Source: Nostoc flagelliforme FACHB-838
GTDB lineage: Bacteria; Cyanobacteriota; Cyanobacteriia; Cyanobacteriales; Nostocaceae
Reading direction: 5' to 3'
Assembly (NCBI RefSeq): GCF_014698065.1
Contig: NZ_JACJSI010000033.1
Coordinates: 1-64,000 of the forward strand
Length of the DNA: 64,000 bases
The notes beneath the pieces were generated by a model that saw nothing but the letters and a program-made list of their open reading frames with translations, was not told the origin of the DNA and did no database searches. Of the stretch, positions 51,926-62,746 are shown one piece after another; the stretch's first letter is position 1; every line of letters starts with the position of its first letter. The position numbers and the translations under genes are program-made.

Positions 51926-53702
51926 TGCATTAGATCGATTATTTACTAAACCCGGCCACTCCACCAAAGAGCTGGCGGGGCTAAGGTGTACTGCGATTTT
52001 GGCAAATCAAATAGGATTGCTGCATAAGCGATTAATATTCATCATTAATAAGATATTTATGGATTTAACCTGATACAGGTGGAGGTAACACTTGTATACA
52101 GCAGTAATTTAGAAAAATTTGACTTGTAATATATTTTTAAGGATTTAGCCTGATACAAGTAGGGAAAACACGTATATGTAAGCAGTATGAGTAGTACTGA
52201 CTCCAGCAATTGAGTACGAGTACTTGCTCAAAGAGTAGATTCGCAAGGAGTTAAGACCATTGCAACACGTTTTGAGACTAGAAGATGAAGAAGTAGGACA
52301 AGTGTTTAGAGTCACTCATTTTTTAAGCGTCGGAGACTATTGTTGCTACATGAATATATGCAGCGATCGCCCGTGAAACAGCTAGTACATTTATCCTACT
52401 AAAACTCCTGTGGGTAACGCGAAATTAAAAATTCCTCATTCTATTCTATGCTCTTGTGTTTGGTGAAATGGTATGTTTATTTTTGCTGGCCTGTATTGAG
52501 TAAGTGGGCACAATAAAACTAAACTATGTAAAGAAAGATGAACTAGATTAAAACCCTCTTCTGTTGTGGCTTCTGCCTTCCGGCTCCTGCCTTATCCAAC
52601 GGCAAATTTTACGCCCACCTGCTTAGAATTTGGTCTGCGATCGCCCAGATGCTCAGAGAAAGAAGCTTACATCGTAGCCCGCTGCGGATTATCCTCTTTT
52701 TCTAGCAATAAACTATCTACGCGATTCAAGTCTCTCAAATATATACAACAGCGAGGTCAAAACATACTTGAAAGTAGCCAATGAATTAATCAAATCACCC
52801 AAATTTATATTTCTTTCGTTAAATAAATATAAATTAAGTGAGAAAAACCCCGTAAATAATTCTCAGATAGAATCCAATATGTTTTATTATATGTATGGTT
52901 AATAACTAGTTATTAAGTTATTAGCCTAAGTAACAAAACTTTGTAGCTAGGCAATTTAGCCTGAATTAATCGCGGCTGTCTGTGTCTAATTATCAATGTG
53001 AAAGAATAAATCAGACTTGGATTTAGGAGCAAAAAAATATCATCAAACCTTGATTTACCCAAGATATTAAAGTGTTTAAATAGTTGTTATTTATCAAATC
53101 TAAAATACATGATTTTATTCTAAAATCAAAAAACAATGATATGATAAGGAACGATATTTGAAAACAATAACGGGTATTTTGAAATTGGAATTATTTGCTC
53201 TACTTGATGTCTCCTATCTTCTTTCAAGCCAACGGCTGATACTGCTAAGACATCACTGGAGGTTGTGAAAAGGATGATAGTTCACAATGAGCCGTGTAGC
53301 TCAAGTTCTAAATGTGGCTACATCTGGTAAGCGATTTCTTTTTAGACAATTCCCAATTATTTTTAGTCACCTGTGTACTACAAATAATTCACCAAAGCTG
53401 GAAAAAAACATCTTTTTCGAGTAACAGAAATCCTAGATGAACAGCGCAAACTAGTTTTTACTCCGAGTCGGCATAGTGTCATAATTAGGAGTAAGCAGCT
53501 TGACGTTGTTGCTCTTATAAAGATGAGAAAAACCCCAGAAAACTGAAAGGCTTTGTAGATTACTTGCAACACAGTTGACTTTTGGGAAGTAAACCACCGT
53601 CAAACTGAACTTGGTAATATCTTTAATTTTTCGGTCAGATGCAGAGACAGTTATAGTAACAACTACCGAATCTGCTTTTGTACTAGAAAATATGCGAAAA
53701 TG

Positions 53703-53716
53703 GTAGTTTGTGCTAC
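53703..53716 (+). promoter_or_regulatory. NtcA-type site upstream of hetR
   Basis: GTAgtttgtgcTAC, a full match to GTA-N8-TAC, lies within the longer inverted repeat GGTAGTTTGTGCTACTACC (53702-53720). It is 124 bp before the hetR ATG. A -10-like TAATAT begins at 53742, 25 bp after the site, slightly more than the usual 20-24. hetR induction depends on NtcA in Anabaena, largely through NrrA; a direct site would be notable. Confidence 0.5.
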
Positions 53717-53816
53717 TACCGATATTATCGTTATCGCATACTAATATAGTCTGAACTAAAGACAGCCTTCAGCCAGGTGTATACTACCTATTTTCATTCG
53801 ATTAAAAACTGTGTAA

Positions 53817-54740
<924 letters not shown>

Positions 54741-55079
54741 TACACTGTAGCGATTTCTCTATCTTTAACCAGTTACTTGAGTAAATTATTTAGCGTCGCT
54801 CCAGTTATAGTAGGGTGGGCAATATCATGCAAACCCTACTACACATCTCCAGAAATTAATTATGCTTTACCCGAAAAAGAATGTAGAGACGCGAAATTTT
54901 GTGTCTCTACATTCTTTTTCATAAAGCACTAGACTTCTTGCGTAAGTGGGTGAAAGGGGAAGGGGTAAAGGGGAAAGGGATGGAATTTTCCCTTTACCCC
55001 CGCCCCTTATTCCCAGAGGGGCCCCACCTTCCCCAACTTCTTGGCATTTGTTACTTTTGCAAGAAGTCTACTGTGTAAT
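54741..55079. repeat. Palindromic and G/C-run repeats after hetR
   Basis: An inverted repeat with 17-bp perfect arms AAAAAGAATGTAGAGAC / complement (54874-54890, 54903-54919) belongs to the CGTCTCTACA family and may terminate hetR. It is followed by a G-run/C-run foldback (GGGGTAAAGGGGAAAG ... TTCCCTTTACCCC, about 54963-55001) and a CCCAGAGGGGCCCCACCTTC stretch (about 55012-55031), similar to DNA within the phosphate transporter gene near 48042. Confidence 0.75.
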
Positions 55080-55796
55080 TTAATTAGTAGTGCCGGGCTG
55101 TGCTGGAATAAGCGGTTGGGTTGGAATAACCGGTTGCGTTGGAACAATCGGCTGTGCTGGAACAATCTGTTGCGTTGGAAATGGTGTAATCTCGGTACTT
55201 GGACTTGATCCCGCAGGAATTATAGTCGATGGTGTAGACAAAGATGAAGCGCCGATAACGCTGTCACCACCACTAATACAAGTATCCAAAACCTGGGTAG
55301 GAGGAAGGTCGATTTGACTACGTAAGCCAACCACACACTGACCAAAGCGCACAGGTAACAAACTACGACCGCAATAATCCAAAACTGCTGGATTAATAGC
55401 TTCTTGAGTACTTGAACTCGCACCCACTACACAGGTAGCTAACTCTTCAGGACGGCGGGCCTTACCACAAGAATAAAGCGCATCTGTGGCGGCAATTTGG
55501 GTCTGATTCTCAATTTTAACCACACAAGCAGCCAAATCCCTTGGACGTAATGCGGATGCACAACCAAGTGAAGCGGCCTCTGCCGTAACACCTACTTTCA
55601 AAAGGCGACCCGCACAGACACTATAATCATTGCTGTAGGAGGCAGCAACAGCCACATTAGGCAAGAGCGTTGTCAACCATCCAGCTATAGCCAAAACTGG
55701 TAATGTTAAAATCCTGGAGGTGGAACTGCCTTGTTTGTTCTTCCCTCTGTTAATCACTTTTTTGATCATTGACATTGCCATTCTCCAAACACCCAA
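55080..55796 (-). CDS. Exported Cys-repeat protein with Pro/Gln-rich tail
   Basis: A 238-aa exported protein; the true start may be one of the inner Met codons (for example MSMIKKVINRGKNKQ). The signal-type hydrophobic segment ILTLPVLAIAGWLTTLLPNV ends in AVAA. The mature part has about four Cys-containing repeats of roughly 35-40 residues (VCAGRLLKVGVTAEAASLGC, LAACVVKIENQTQIAA, CGKARRPEELATCVVG, YCGRSLLPVRFGQCVVG) and a C-terminal Pro/Gln repeat (PTQPVIPTQPLIPAQP). The Cys pattern suggests a disulfide-stabilised periplasmic or wall protein. Family not recognised. Confidence 0.7.
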   Translation of the reverse strand: MGVWRMAMSMIKKVINRGKNKQGSSTSRILTLPVLAIAGWLTTLLPNVAVAASYSNDYSVCAGRLLKVGVTAEAASLGCASALRPRDLAACVVKIENQTQIAATDALYSCGKARRPEELATCVVGASSSTQEAINPAVLDYCGRSLLPVRFGQCVVGLRSQIDLPPTQVLDTCISGGDSVIGASSLSTPSTIIPAGSSPSTEITPFPTQQIVPAQPIVPTQPVIPTQPLIPAQPGTTN

Positions 55797-56236
55797 AGTT
55801 ATGCTAACTCAAATATCTTAAAAATCCTCTGTAATTAAAGAATTTCGGCGGTAGTTAAAGTATAGACATAATTAATTATGTCGAAGTTGTGTTAATATAA
55901 CTGTTTGAAAGATAAGTAGGCAACGTAAAAAGTATTTCAGAGTAAGAATACTGCGTAAACCAATCTGATGATTGAGTAGCCTACGAAACTAAATAAACAC
56001 AAAAAACTTATTGGCAAGATTACGGCGGGGCACGTCGGAATTCAAGCTTGGAAGCCAGTATGTCGGCTCTACCGACTCAAATTAACTGGCGCAAAGAAGA
56101 TGCCTCTACATTGGTAGGATACGTCATACCAAAGCAAGCAGCCTCACAAAACCAAGAATCCTCTGATTTATCTTCAGGGGAATGTCAAAATGGAATGTCT
56201 GTGTAAAGTTTAAACAGGATTAGATTAAGGAAACTC
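55797..56236. other. Intergenic region upstream of rpsD
   Basis: No gene. A 440-bp divergent promoter region between the exported-protein gene and rpsD. An autoregulatory leader for S4 is possible but no structure can be supported by eye. TTAAGGAAACTC gives the rpsD ribosome site. Confidence 0.4.
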
Positions 56237-56845
56237 ATGTCCCGATATAGAGGGCCACGCCTCAGAATTGTCCGTCGCTTAGGCGACTTACCAGGATTAA
56301 CTCGTAAAAGCGCTAGACGCGCTTATCCACCTGGTCAGCATGGTCAGAACCGCAAGAAACGCTCTGAGTATGCTATCCGTCTAGAAGAAAAGCAAAAGCT
56401 CCGCTTCAACTACGGTTTGACTGAAAAGCAATTGCTCCGCTATGTGCGGAAAGCCAGACGTGTTACTGGTTCTACCGGACAAGTGCTGCTGCAATTGCTA
56501 GAAATGCGCTTGGATAATACCGTTTTCCGTTTAGGTATAGCCCCGACTATTCCCGCGGCTCGTCAATTGGTAAATCACGGTCACGTAACTGTTAACGGTC
56601 GTGTGGTGAATATTGCCAGCTATCAATGCCGTCCTGGAGAAGTAATTGCGGTCAGGGATCGGGCACAATCACGGAAGTTGGTGGAAGCTAACTTACAATA
56701 TCCCGGTTTGGCAAACCTCCCCAGTCATTTGGAGTTTGACAAAAATAAGTTGGTTGGTAGAGTCAACAGCGTTATTGAGCGCGAATGGGTGGCACTGCAA
56801 GTTAATGAACTACTTGTGGTGGAATACTACTCACGACAAGCCTAA
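56237..56845 (+). CDS. rpsD: 30S ribosomal protein S4
   Basis: A primary 16S rRNA-binding protein that nucleates assembly of the small-subunit body. 202 aa, a normal cyanobacterial length. Seen: [20 protein letters not shown], the [20 protein letters not shown] region, and the S4 RNA-binding domain [20 protein letters not shown], then [19 protein letters not shown]. It stands alone as usual in cyanobacteria, where it is outside the main ribosomal operons. Confidence 0.98.
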   Translation: MSRYRGPRLRIVRRLGDLPGLTRKSARRAYPPGQHGQNRKKRSEYAIRLEEKQKLRFNYGLTEKQLLRYVRKARRVTGSTGQVLLQLLEMRLDNTVFRLGIAPTIPAARQLVNHGHVTVNGRVVNIASYQCRPGEVIAVRDRAQSRKLVEANLQYPGLANLPSHLEFDKNKLVGRVNSVIEREWVALQVNELLVVEYYSRQA

Positions 56846-56847
56846 TT

Positions 56848-56898
56848 GTCATTTGTCCTTAGTCATTTGTCCTTAGTTATTTGCAAAGGACAAATGAC
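56848..56898. terminator. Repeat-derived bidirectional terminator between rpsD and moaA
   Basis: GTCATTTGTCCTT occurs twice in tandem (56848, 56862), and its exact complement AAGGACAAATGAC lies at 56886-56898, giving a 13-bp stem with an 11-nt loop between two convergent genes. The motif is of the Nostoc short-repeat type, apparently serving as terminator. Confidence 0.65.
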
Positions 56899-56904
56899 CA
56901 ATTA

Positions 56905-57891
56905 CTATCCGCCAATTTGGGACATGGTGCGGGTATATGTACCTAAAATGCCAGAATCGCGTTGTTTAAAGTTAATTTCTGGTTTGATTCCGAGTAAATG
57001 TCTGACCTGTTCTTGTAATTGAGCGGTGCTAGTGCCAGACCGCAGAGCAGTTTTTAAATCTATTTGACCAGTTTCATTTAATAAACAGGGACGCAGCCAA
57101 CCATCAGCACTCAGGCGCATCCGGTTACAATGATCGCAAAAACATTCCGACATCTGACTAATAAATCCTAGTGTCCCCTTCGCACCAGGAATTTGAAAGA
57201 CATCGGCAGGGCCAGCGCCACGAACTTGAGCTTCTGTCAAGCCCCAGTGATCGCGGATAGATTCTCGTAAATCGGCTGAAGATACCCAACCGCGATCGCC
57301 AAATAAATGTACATTACCAATGGGCATAAATTCAATAAATCGAACGTGCCAGTGTTTATCAATTGTCAGGGCGGCTAAATCGAGAACTTCGTGGTCATTA
57401 ACGCCAGGAATCACCACTACATTCAGCTTCAGGGGGTCGAATCCGACCTGATGGGCGGCTTGAATCCCCTGCCAAACCTGCTGCCAACGAGAACGCCCTT
57501 TATTACCAATAATTTGATCAAAAATGTCGGGATCAAGAGAGTCCAGACTAATATTAATTCGTCGCAGACCAGCATTGTAGAGATTCTGTGCCATCGGAGC
57601 CAGCAAAAAACCATTGGTGGTCATTGAGAGGTCTTGAGTTTGGGGGAGAGTTGCGATCGCACTTACCAAATCCACCACACGCGGACGCAATAAGGGTTCC
57701 CCCCCAGTCAAACGAAATCGGGTAAAGCCTGCGGGAATAAATACTTCTTGAATTAAGGTGAGTAGTTCCTCATCAGTTAACAGCTGTTGCTTGAGAATAT
57801 AGTCCAGTTCTACTCCCTCTGGCATACAGTACTGACAACGAAAATTGCAGCGATCGATTAAGCTAATGCGGAGGTAATCTACCTGGTTCAT
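56905..57891 (-). CDS. moaA: GTP 3',8-cyclase MoaA
   Basis: Radical-SAM enzyme for the first step of molybdenum cofactor synthesis: GTP to 3',8-cyclo-GTP. 328 aa. Seen: [13 protein letters not shown] with the SAM cluster Cys15, Cys19, Cys22; [15 protein letters not shown]; the second cluster in [19 protein letters not shown]; and the C-terminal Gly-Gly tail (MSQIGG). The cofactor serves nitrate reductase and other molybdoenzymes, though no other moa/moe gene is nearby. It converges with rpsD. Confidence 0.97.
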   Translation of the reverse strand: MNQVDYLRISLIDRCNFRCQYCMPEGVELDYILKQQLLTDEELLTLIQEVFIPAGFTRFRLTGGEPLLRPRVVDLVSAIATLPQTQDLSMTTNGFLLAPMAQNLYNAGLRRINISLDSLDPDIFDQIIGNKGRSRWQQVWQGIQAAHQVGFDPLKLNVVVIPGVNDHEVLDLAALTIDKHWHVRFIEFMPIGNVHLFGDRGWVSSADLRESIRDHWGLTEAQVRGAGPADVFQIPGAKGTLGFISQMSECFCDHCNRMRLSADGWLRPCLLNETGQIDLKTALRSGTSTAQLQEQVRHLLGIKPEINFKQRDSGILGTYTRTMSQIGG

Positions 57892-58050
57892 CGTTTTATT
57901 TTTATTGTCTCTGATTAATTAAAGACTTTACAAAGGTGTACCCCTTCCTACTATATTTGTTGTAACTCAAAATACCTTACTCCCCCTTAAGTGAGAGTCC
58001 ACAGATTGTGGCATAATAAGCCGATCGCATCCACTCGTTAGTCATCAATC

Positions 58051-59082
58051 GTGCAAGATACCGACTCCATCAACGACCTTGCTGCTGCTTTACTACAGCC
58101 AGCCGATATCAGCTTTGAACTGCCCGATCCAGAAGATGAACAGATTCTAGAATCAGATTTTCAACAGCAGCTAGAAATAGCTTGGCAGGTATGCGATCGC
58201 TTTGATTTGCAAACTGAAATCTGGCGGGGGCGAATTTTACGAGCTATCCGCGACAGAGAGAAAGTGGGTGGTGACGGACGCGGTACTGGCTTTTTGCGAT
58301 GGCTAAAAGAGCGGGAAATCAGCAAAAGCCAAGCATACTCATGGATTCAACTGGCGAATAGTGCCGATACTCTGATTGAAGACGGTAAACTTGATCCTGG
58401 ATCTGTAAACAACTTCAGCAAACGGGCATTTGTCGAAACCTCCAAAGCAGTCCCAGAAGTGCAACAGATGGTGAGTGAAGCCGCCCAAAAAGGCGATCGC
58501 ATTACTAGGCGGGAAGTGCGTCAACTCAGCGATGAATGGACAGCCATGTCCTCAGATTTACTACCTGAAGCAGTTAAGGAAAAAGCAGCAGATAACACCC
58601 TTCCTCCACGCTACATCGCCCCACTGGTGAAGGAAATGGAAAAACTGCCAGAATCACACCAAAAGTTTATCCAGAAGGAAATTGCTGCTAACCCTGATGT
58701 GGATACCCTGAAACAGGTAACTACCGAAGCGCGTAACTTGGCGAAATATCTCAAAGGGGCGGCTCAAGTTCAGGCGCTGACGAAAGAAGATGTTGATATT
58801 GAAACAGCCTTAGAAGAAGCCCAAAGAGTCGGCTGTTTAAGCATTGCTGCTGATTTGGTAAATCAAGCATCGCAAATTGAACAAACGATCGCTAAATTGT
58901 ACATGACTTGGAAACGCATTGGTAATTTAGCAGATCGATTATATGTAGATACTGGCGCAAGTACACCCAACTTGCGATCGCTCCTCACTTGCTTGGAACC
59001 TCTGGGTGGTGAAATTATGGAATTGCAACTTAGTGGTGCGACTGAACACACTATACGTTTGCAAATTCAGGAGACGAGTTAA
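58051..59082 (+). CDS. Soluble helical protein, possible DNA-binding, function unknown
   Basis: A 343-aa protein starting with GTG. It is nearly all helical. A central segment (FLRWLKEREISKSQAYSWIQ, about residues 80-100) resembles the helix-turn-helix of DUF3102/ParB-like proteins, and a SADTLIEDGKLDPGSV stretch follows. The C-terminal part (TIAKLYMTWKRIGNLADRLY) is coiled. No membrane segment. It is divergent from moaA with a 159-bp gap. I do not assign a family; a role in DNA binding is inference. Confidence 0.65.
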   Translation: MQDTDSINDLAAALLQPADISFELPDPEDEQILESDFQQQLEIAWQVCDRFDLQTEIWRGRILRAIRDREKVGGDGRGTGFLRWLKEREISKSQAYSWIQLANSADTLIEDGKLDPGSVNNFSKRAFVETSKAVPEVQQMVSEAAQKGDRITRREVRQLSDEWTAMSSDLLPEAVKEKAADNTLPPRYIAPLVKEMEKLPESHQKFIQKEIAANPDVDTLKQVTTEARNLAKYLKGAAQVQALTKEDVDIETALEEAQRVGCLSIAADLVNQASQIEQTIAKLYMTWKRIGNLADRLYVDTGASTPNLRSLLTCLEPLGGEIMELQLSGATEHTIRLQIQETS

Positions 59083-59346
59083 GGATTAGGGAATGGGCGA
59101 TGCCTGCGGTGGTCACTGCTTGTTGAGATTCCAACTAGCTTTTTGGTTATCCTACTCAAACTCTAAATTTATGCCCTGATATGAGGCTACTCTACTTGCA
59201 ATGAAATCCTAATTTATGGAAAGCATAACTATCGCAACAAGAGCAGCAATTGCGTAGGCGTAGCCAGCAGTTCAACAAAGCTTTGTTACCACCGTTGGCA
59301 TCGCGCTTGGCTACGAAGTTATGAAATATCGCCATATCTCATAATT
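59083..59346. repeat. Interspersed repeat DNA
   Basis: No gene. It contains GCGTAGGCGTAGCCAGCAGT (about 59251-59270), the reverse of the GGCTACGCCTACGC element seen near 3465, and related short pieces. Confidence 0.6.
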
Positions 59347-61395
59347 CTACCTAGCAGTGCAAGATGTAGCGGTGAGCGAGGAATTATGGGGCGAAGCAGT
59401 GGGTACTTGAGCAACCAGAACCACGTTCCCCTCGGCATCTATAACCCACCCTTGGGCTTCTACAATTTCAGTAGGTTCATTGACAGAATTAACTTTCTGT
59501 GATTTCTCTTCTGTGTTTTGCTGCGCCTGAGCAACGATTTTTTTCTGAATACTGCCAGCACGATTCTGGCTCTCTGGTGAGAGTGTGATCCAATCTGCCA
59601 GGACTGCATTCTCAGCTATCAATGGCTGCGTGGGATCGGCTACTAATCCTCCACGTCCAGTAGTAATAAATGAACTCCTTCCTATTTTTCCACCAGAACT
59701 ACAACTAGCAGCAATTTGCTGCGAAGCATCAACCAGATTTACGGGTAATTCCACTAATCCTTTACTGGGGTCAGCATCTGGTGAATTGATTTGTATGGTG
59801 CCATTTAATGAAGGGTTTTGCTGAGAAAATGCTGTGATGTCACTTGTTTGAAGCCTACTTGGGTCTAGTGGCTGTTTAGGGTTCGACAGCCTCTCTAGGT
59901 CTGCACGGGTGCGCACCACAAAACCAAAGATGTTTTTAGCGGTGATTGTGATTTTACCACCAGAGCCAAAGAAGCCGTTGGCGGTGATATCGTTGTTTCC
60001 GAAAGGAGTGGCAACGAGGAAACCATTAGGTGCTTTGATGGTGATATTACCGCCAGTTTTATCACCCCCTCCATTAGTCGATATTTGGCTATTACGGCGC
60101 ATCAGTAACAAGTCCCGCACCTCTAGCGAAATATCACCACCCTTACCCGACTCACTATTAGATGTGAGTTTTCCGTCGTCTAGGAGGATGGAGTCAGCAG
60201 TGATATTGAGTTCACCTGCTGAACCTAGATTGTTTATATCCCCTCGGTAGGAAAAATCTGGCGAAAGTTTTGGAAGTTCACTGCTCACAGTGATTGCAGC
60301 TCCATCCCTAACAATCAATTGCCCTGTAGTAATTGTAATTTTTCCAGCGTCTCCAGAGCCTAAAGTTCTAGCGAGAAAGCCACTAGGCAAATTATTTGCT
60401 GAAGTTCCAATCAGTTCTATAGACTCAGAGGCGTTAACGGTTAAATTACCTCCGGGCCCTGTTGCTGGTATAAATTCTAGTGGTGGATTCCTGCGGCGAA
60501 TTCCACTAGAATCTGTTGATATCTCTGCTCCATCTTTGATAAGTATTCTCTTCGTAGTGATTGTAATGTCACCCGCCTTCCCAGCATTAGTAGTTACAGT
60601 CGATAATATACTAGGGAAAATAGTACCTTCGGAGTCTGTAAAGCTACCAGTTACCTCTACAGACTCGGAAGCATTTACAGTCAAGTTTGCGCCTGCACCT
60701 CTACCTGTAGTAAAAGCGTTTACTTGTGCACCATCCTGAATAATTAATTTCCTAGCATTAATCTTTAAGTCTCCACCATCTCCAACACCCCTGTTTTGAG
60801 TTGACAAGACCACAGAATAGCCCCTGAGTTCTACTGTGTCACCCCACACCTGGATATTACTACTACCGATGCCGGTAGAATCTATTTGAGATGGAATCTT
60901 AGAATCGCCAACAGTTCGCTCAATAAATTGAATGTTCTGGAAATTTTGGACATTTTCATATCCGAATGCCCAACCTTGATTTGTTGGATCTAGGCTAACC
61001 AGACTATTACTACCAACGCTTCCTAGCTCAATTCGTCCCGAATCTGCTGTTAAGTTTCCACCCTCTAGTAAAAGATTTCCACCTACAAGTGCCAATGTCT
61101 TATCTGAATCCACTTTTAGACCAACGGGGTTTCCCAAGCGATTAGTTGCGCCATCGGGACTTGCTTGGGATTGATTGCTGATAGGAGCCGCAGTTGCTCC
61201 AAATTGTAAACCAATGGGAACACTTACTGTCAGTAGGGGTGTGCTTTGGGTATCTGTGACACTAAATTTAGCACCATCGGCAAAGTTTAGGCTATTCGCT
61301 GTACTTGCAATAAATGAACCGCCTATGTTTAAAGAAGCATTGGGGCCTTTCCTTAAAGCCTTCATGAATCTGACTACTGACCCTTGATCGCTCAA
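59347..61395 (-). pseudogene. Filamentous-haemagglutinin-type adhesin lacking secretion domain
   Basis: A 682-aa beta-helix protein of the two-partner-secretion exoprotein family. Sequence typical of the family begins abruptly at GPNASLNIGGSFIASTANSL and continues through Gly/Asn/Ser/Ile repeats with regular GDGGDLKINARKLIIQDGAQ and GAGANLTVNASESVEVTG units, and the C-terminal ASCSSGGKIGRSSFITTGRG block. The signal peptide and TPS recognition domain, about 100-120 residues that should precede GPNASL, are missing; a short unrelated start (MSDQGSVVRFMKALRK) replaces them. Without them it cannot be exported by a TpsB partner, so it is most likely a 5'-deleted gene. Confidence 0.8.
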
Positions 61396-61487
61396 GAGGA
61401 TTGAGTAATTGATACCTCCTCAACTCTCACACTCTGTTTACAGTTTGGATAATACCATTTCATTAAATAACTGATACAAATACATAG

Positions 61488-61515
61488 GTAGGGGCGTACA
61501 AATGTACGCCCCTAC
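61488..61515. repeat. Palindrome of the GTAGGGGCG family
   Basis: GTAGGGGCGTACA, AA, TGTACGCCCCTAC: perfect 13-bp arms. The ends match the 42-bp palindrome at 51884. Confidence 0.85.
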
Positions 61516-61618
61516 AGCCGATTCATTCTGTTGCACGGATTTTTGAAAATGGCGTGGCGAAAAAGTGATACTTTAAGTGGGCTACGCCAACGTACCACGC
61601 CTAAGTTTGGTAGAAACT

Positions 61619-61806
61619 GCGATCGCTTATGTAAAGGTTATAGGAAATCAGCGATCGCACCACACTTGAGTTTATTACAAGGAGCGATCGCTTGTATGAA
61701 AGTTATTAAAAAGCGATCGCACCCACATCTGAGTTAAGTAGCAGGGGCGATCGCTTATGTGAAGTTCATAGCGAAAAAGCGATCGCACCACACCTGAGTT
61801 TATTAC
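61619..61806. repeat. HIP1-bearing tandem repeat, three units
   Basis: Three units of about 63-65 bp starting at 61619, 61684 and 61747. Each has GCGATCGCTT, an AT-rich middle (GTAAAGGTTAT-like), a second GCGATCGCAC and a C-A-C-C-T-G-A-G-T-T-like tail. In total there are six HIP1 octamers in 168 bp. A degenerate unit lies at 62707-62746, on the other side of the XisH-XisI pair. Confidence 0.85.
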
Positions 61807-61855
61807 AAATTTAAATATCCTAATAAAATATATTTATTTAGTATTATTTTCTCTT

Positions 61856-62191
61856 TTAGTCCACAGCAAACCCTGATAATTGACGCATTTTTGGAGTATG
61901 AAAACCAATCACAATATCTTGTTTATCTATACCCATTTCCATCAGTTCTAAAGCTATATCCGCCTCTGTTGTATTTTGTTGAATCCAAATTTTATTATTT
62001 TTGATATCTATGTGCATTATTGGCCCATAAATCCGCTTTTGATTGTTCCATCCAACGCTAATAATTTGATAATGGTCATGTTCTGTATCAAAAATTTGTT
62101 CTACTTCTACATCCCCGTAACTAGGCTTTGACTGGAGATATTTAGTTAACAGTTGCCTAATTTTTGTCCGATATTCATTTAATTTGTCCAT
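61856..62191 (-). CDS. xisI: XisI-like protein
   Basis: A 111-aa protein of the XisI family, first named for the fdxN element of Anabaena, whose excision needs XisH and XisI along with the recombinase XisF. Seen: MDKLNEYRTKIRQLLTKYLQ, DHYQIISVGWNNQKRIYGPI, NNKIWIQQNTTEADIALELM and KQDIVIGFHTPKMRQLSGFA. The gene overlaps the end of xisH by 13 bp, so the two are translationally linked. No fdxN element or recombinase is present here; most XisHI pairs are free-standing and of unknown function. Confidence 0.9.
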   Translation of the reverse strand: MDKLNEYRTKIRQLLTKYLQSKPSYGDVEVEQIFDTEHDHYQIISVGWNNQKRIYGPIMHIDIKNNKIWIQQNTTEADIALELMEMGIDKQDIVIGFHTPKMRQLSGFAVD

Positions 62192-62592
62192 TGTTCTATT
62201 TCCTCCGTTTCCACGTTGTAAATAATCAGCTTTAATTTATTTTCATTGACTACAGTTTCAATAAAAGACAAGTTAAAAAAGTCATTATAAGTTGCCAAGG
62301 GTACAGCTAAATACAAGGTTCTATTTGGCTCTTCAGCACGCAACGCTGTTCGATAATTAATAAATTGTCCCAGCGCCATGTGGAATTCGGAAATTTTTGA
62401 GGCACTAACAAAATTTTTGATTTCAACTGCTATTTTTTCTCCTGCTTTTTCCGCAGCTATAAGTCGCTCTGCACCTAAATCAATCTGAATATCAACCCCA
62501 CCACACCGAATATTAAGCGGATCATTTGTAACTACCCAACCCTCTTTCTCTAGTGCAGACCTCACAATATTGTGGAATAAATCACGAGCCAT
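62179..62592 (-). CDS. xisH: XisH-like protein with nuclease-type fold
   Basis: A 137-aa protein of the XisH family. Seen: MARDLFHNIVRSALEKEGW, an acidic/Lys pattern with Asp in VDIQIDLGAERLIAAEK, then IAVEIKNFVS, which gives the E-x-K of PD-(D/E)XK nucleases, and LYLAVPLATYNDFFNL at the C-terminus. XisH is grouped with restriction-endonuclease-like folds, so it may cut or bind DNA. With XisI it forms a two-gene unit flanked by HIP1-bearing repeats (61619-61806 and 62707-62746), which suggests a mobile cassette. Confidence 0.9.
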   Translation of the reverse strand: MARDLFHNIVRSALEKEGWVVTNDPLNIRCGGVDIQIDLGAERLIAAEKAGEKIAVEIKNFVSASKISEFHMALGQFINYRTALRAEEPNRTLYLAVPLATYNDFFNLSFIETVVNENKLKLIIYNVETEEIEQWTN

Positions 62593-62706
62593 AGTTTACA
62601 GCGCAATCACACTAACCATCGACTCCAGCACATAAACCTTTTAAATCTAGAGTTTGCTTAGATTATCTGTTTAACTACAAAACAATACAATACTACAATA
62701 CAAAAT

Positions 62707-62746
62707 AGCGATCACTTGTATAAAGGTCATTGCAAAATTAGCGATA
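62707..62746. repeat. Degenerate unit of the 61619 repeat
   Basis: AGCGATCACTTGTATAAAGG followed by TCATTGCAAAATTAGCGATAC matches the first two-thirds of the 61684 unit, but with mutated HIP1 sites. It overlaps the end of the permease gene by its last base or so. Confidence 0.6.

Noticed and set aside
52566..52784. 72-codon frame upstream of hetR
   Set aside because: Starts within TTCTGCC/TCCTGCC simple repeats and has low-quality composition.
53287..53570. Short frames of 45-50 codons before hetR, possible relic gene
   Set aside because: Protein-like fragments (FRVTEILDEQRKLVFTPSR) appear, but no start, family or continuous frame could be supported.
61619..61806. CRISPR array
   Set aside because: The intervals between HIP1 octamers are themselves repeated and unequal in length; no cas genes.
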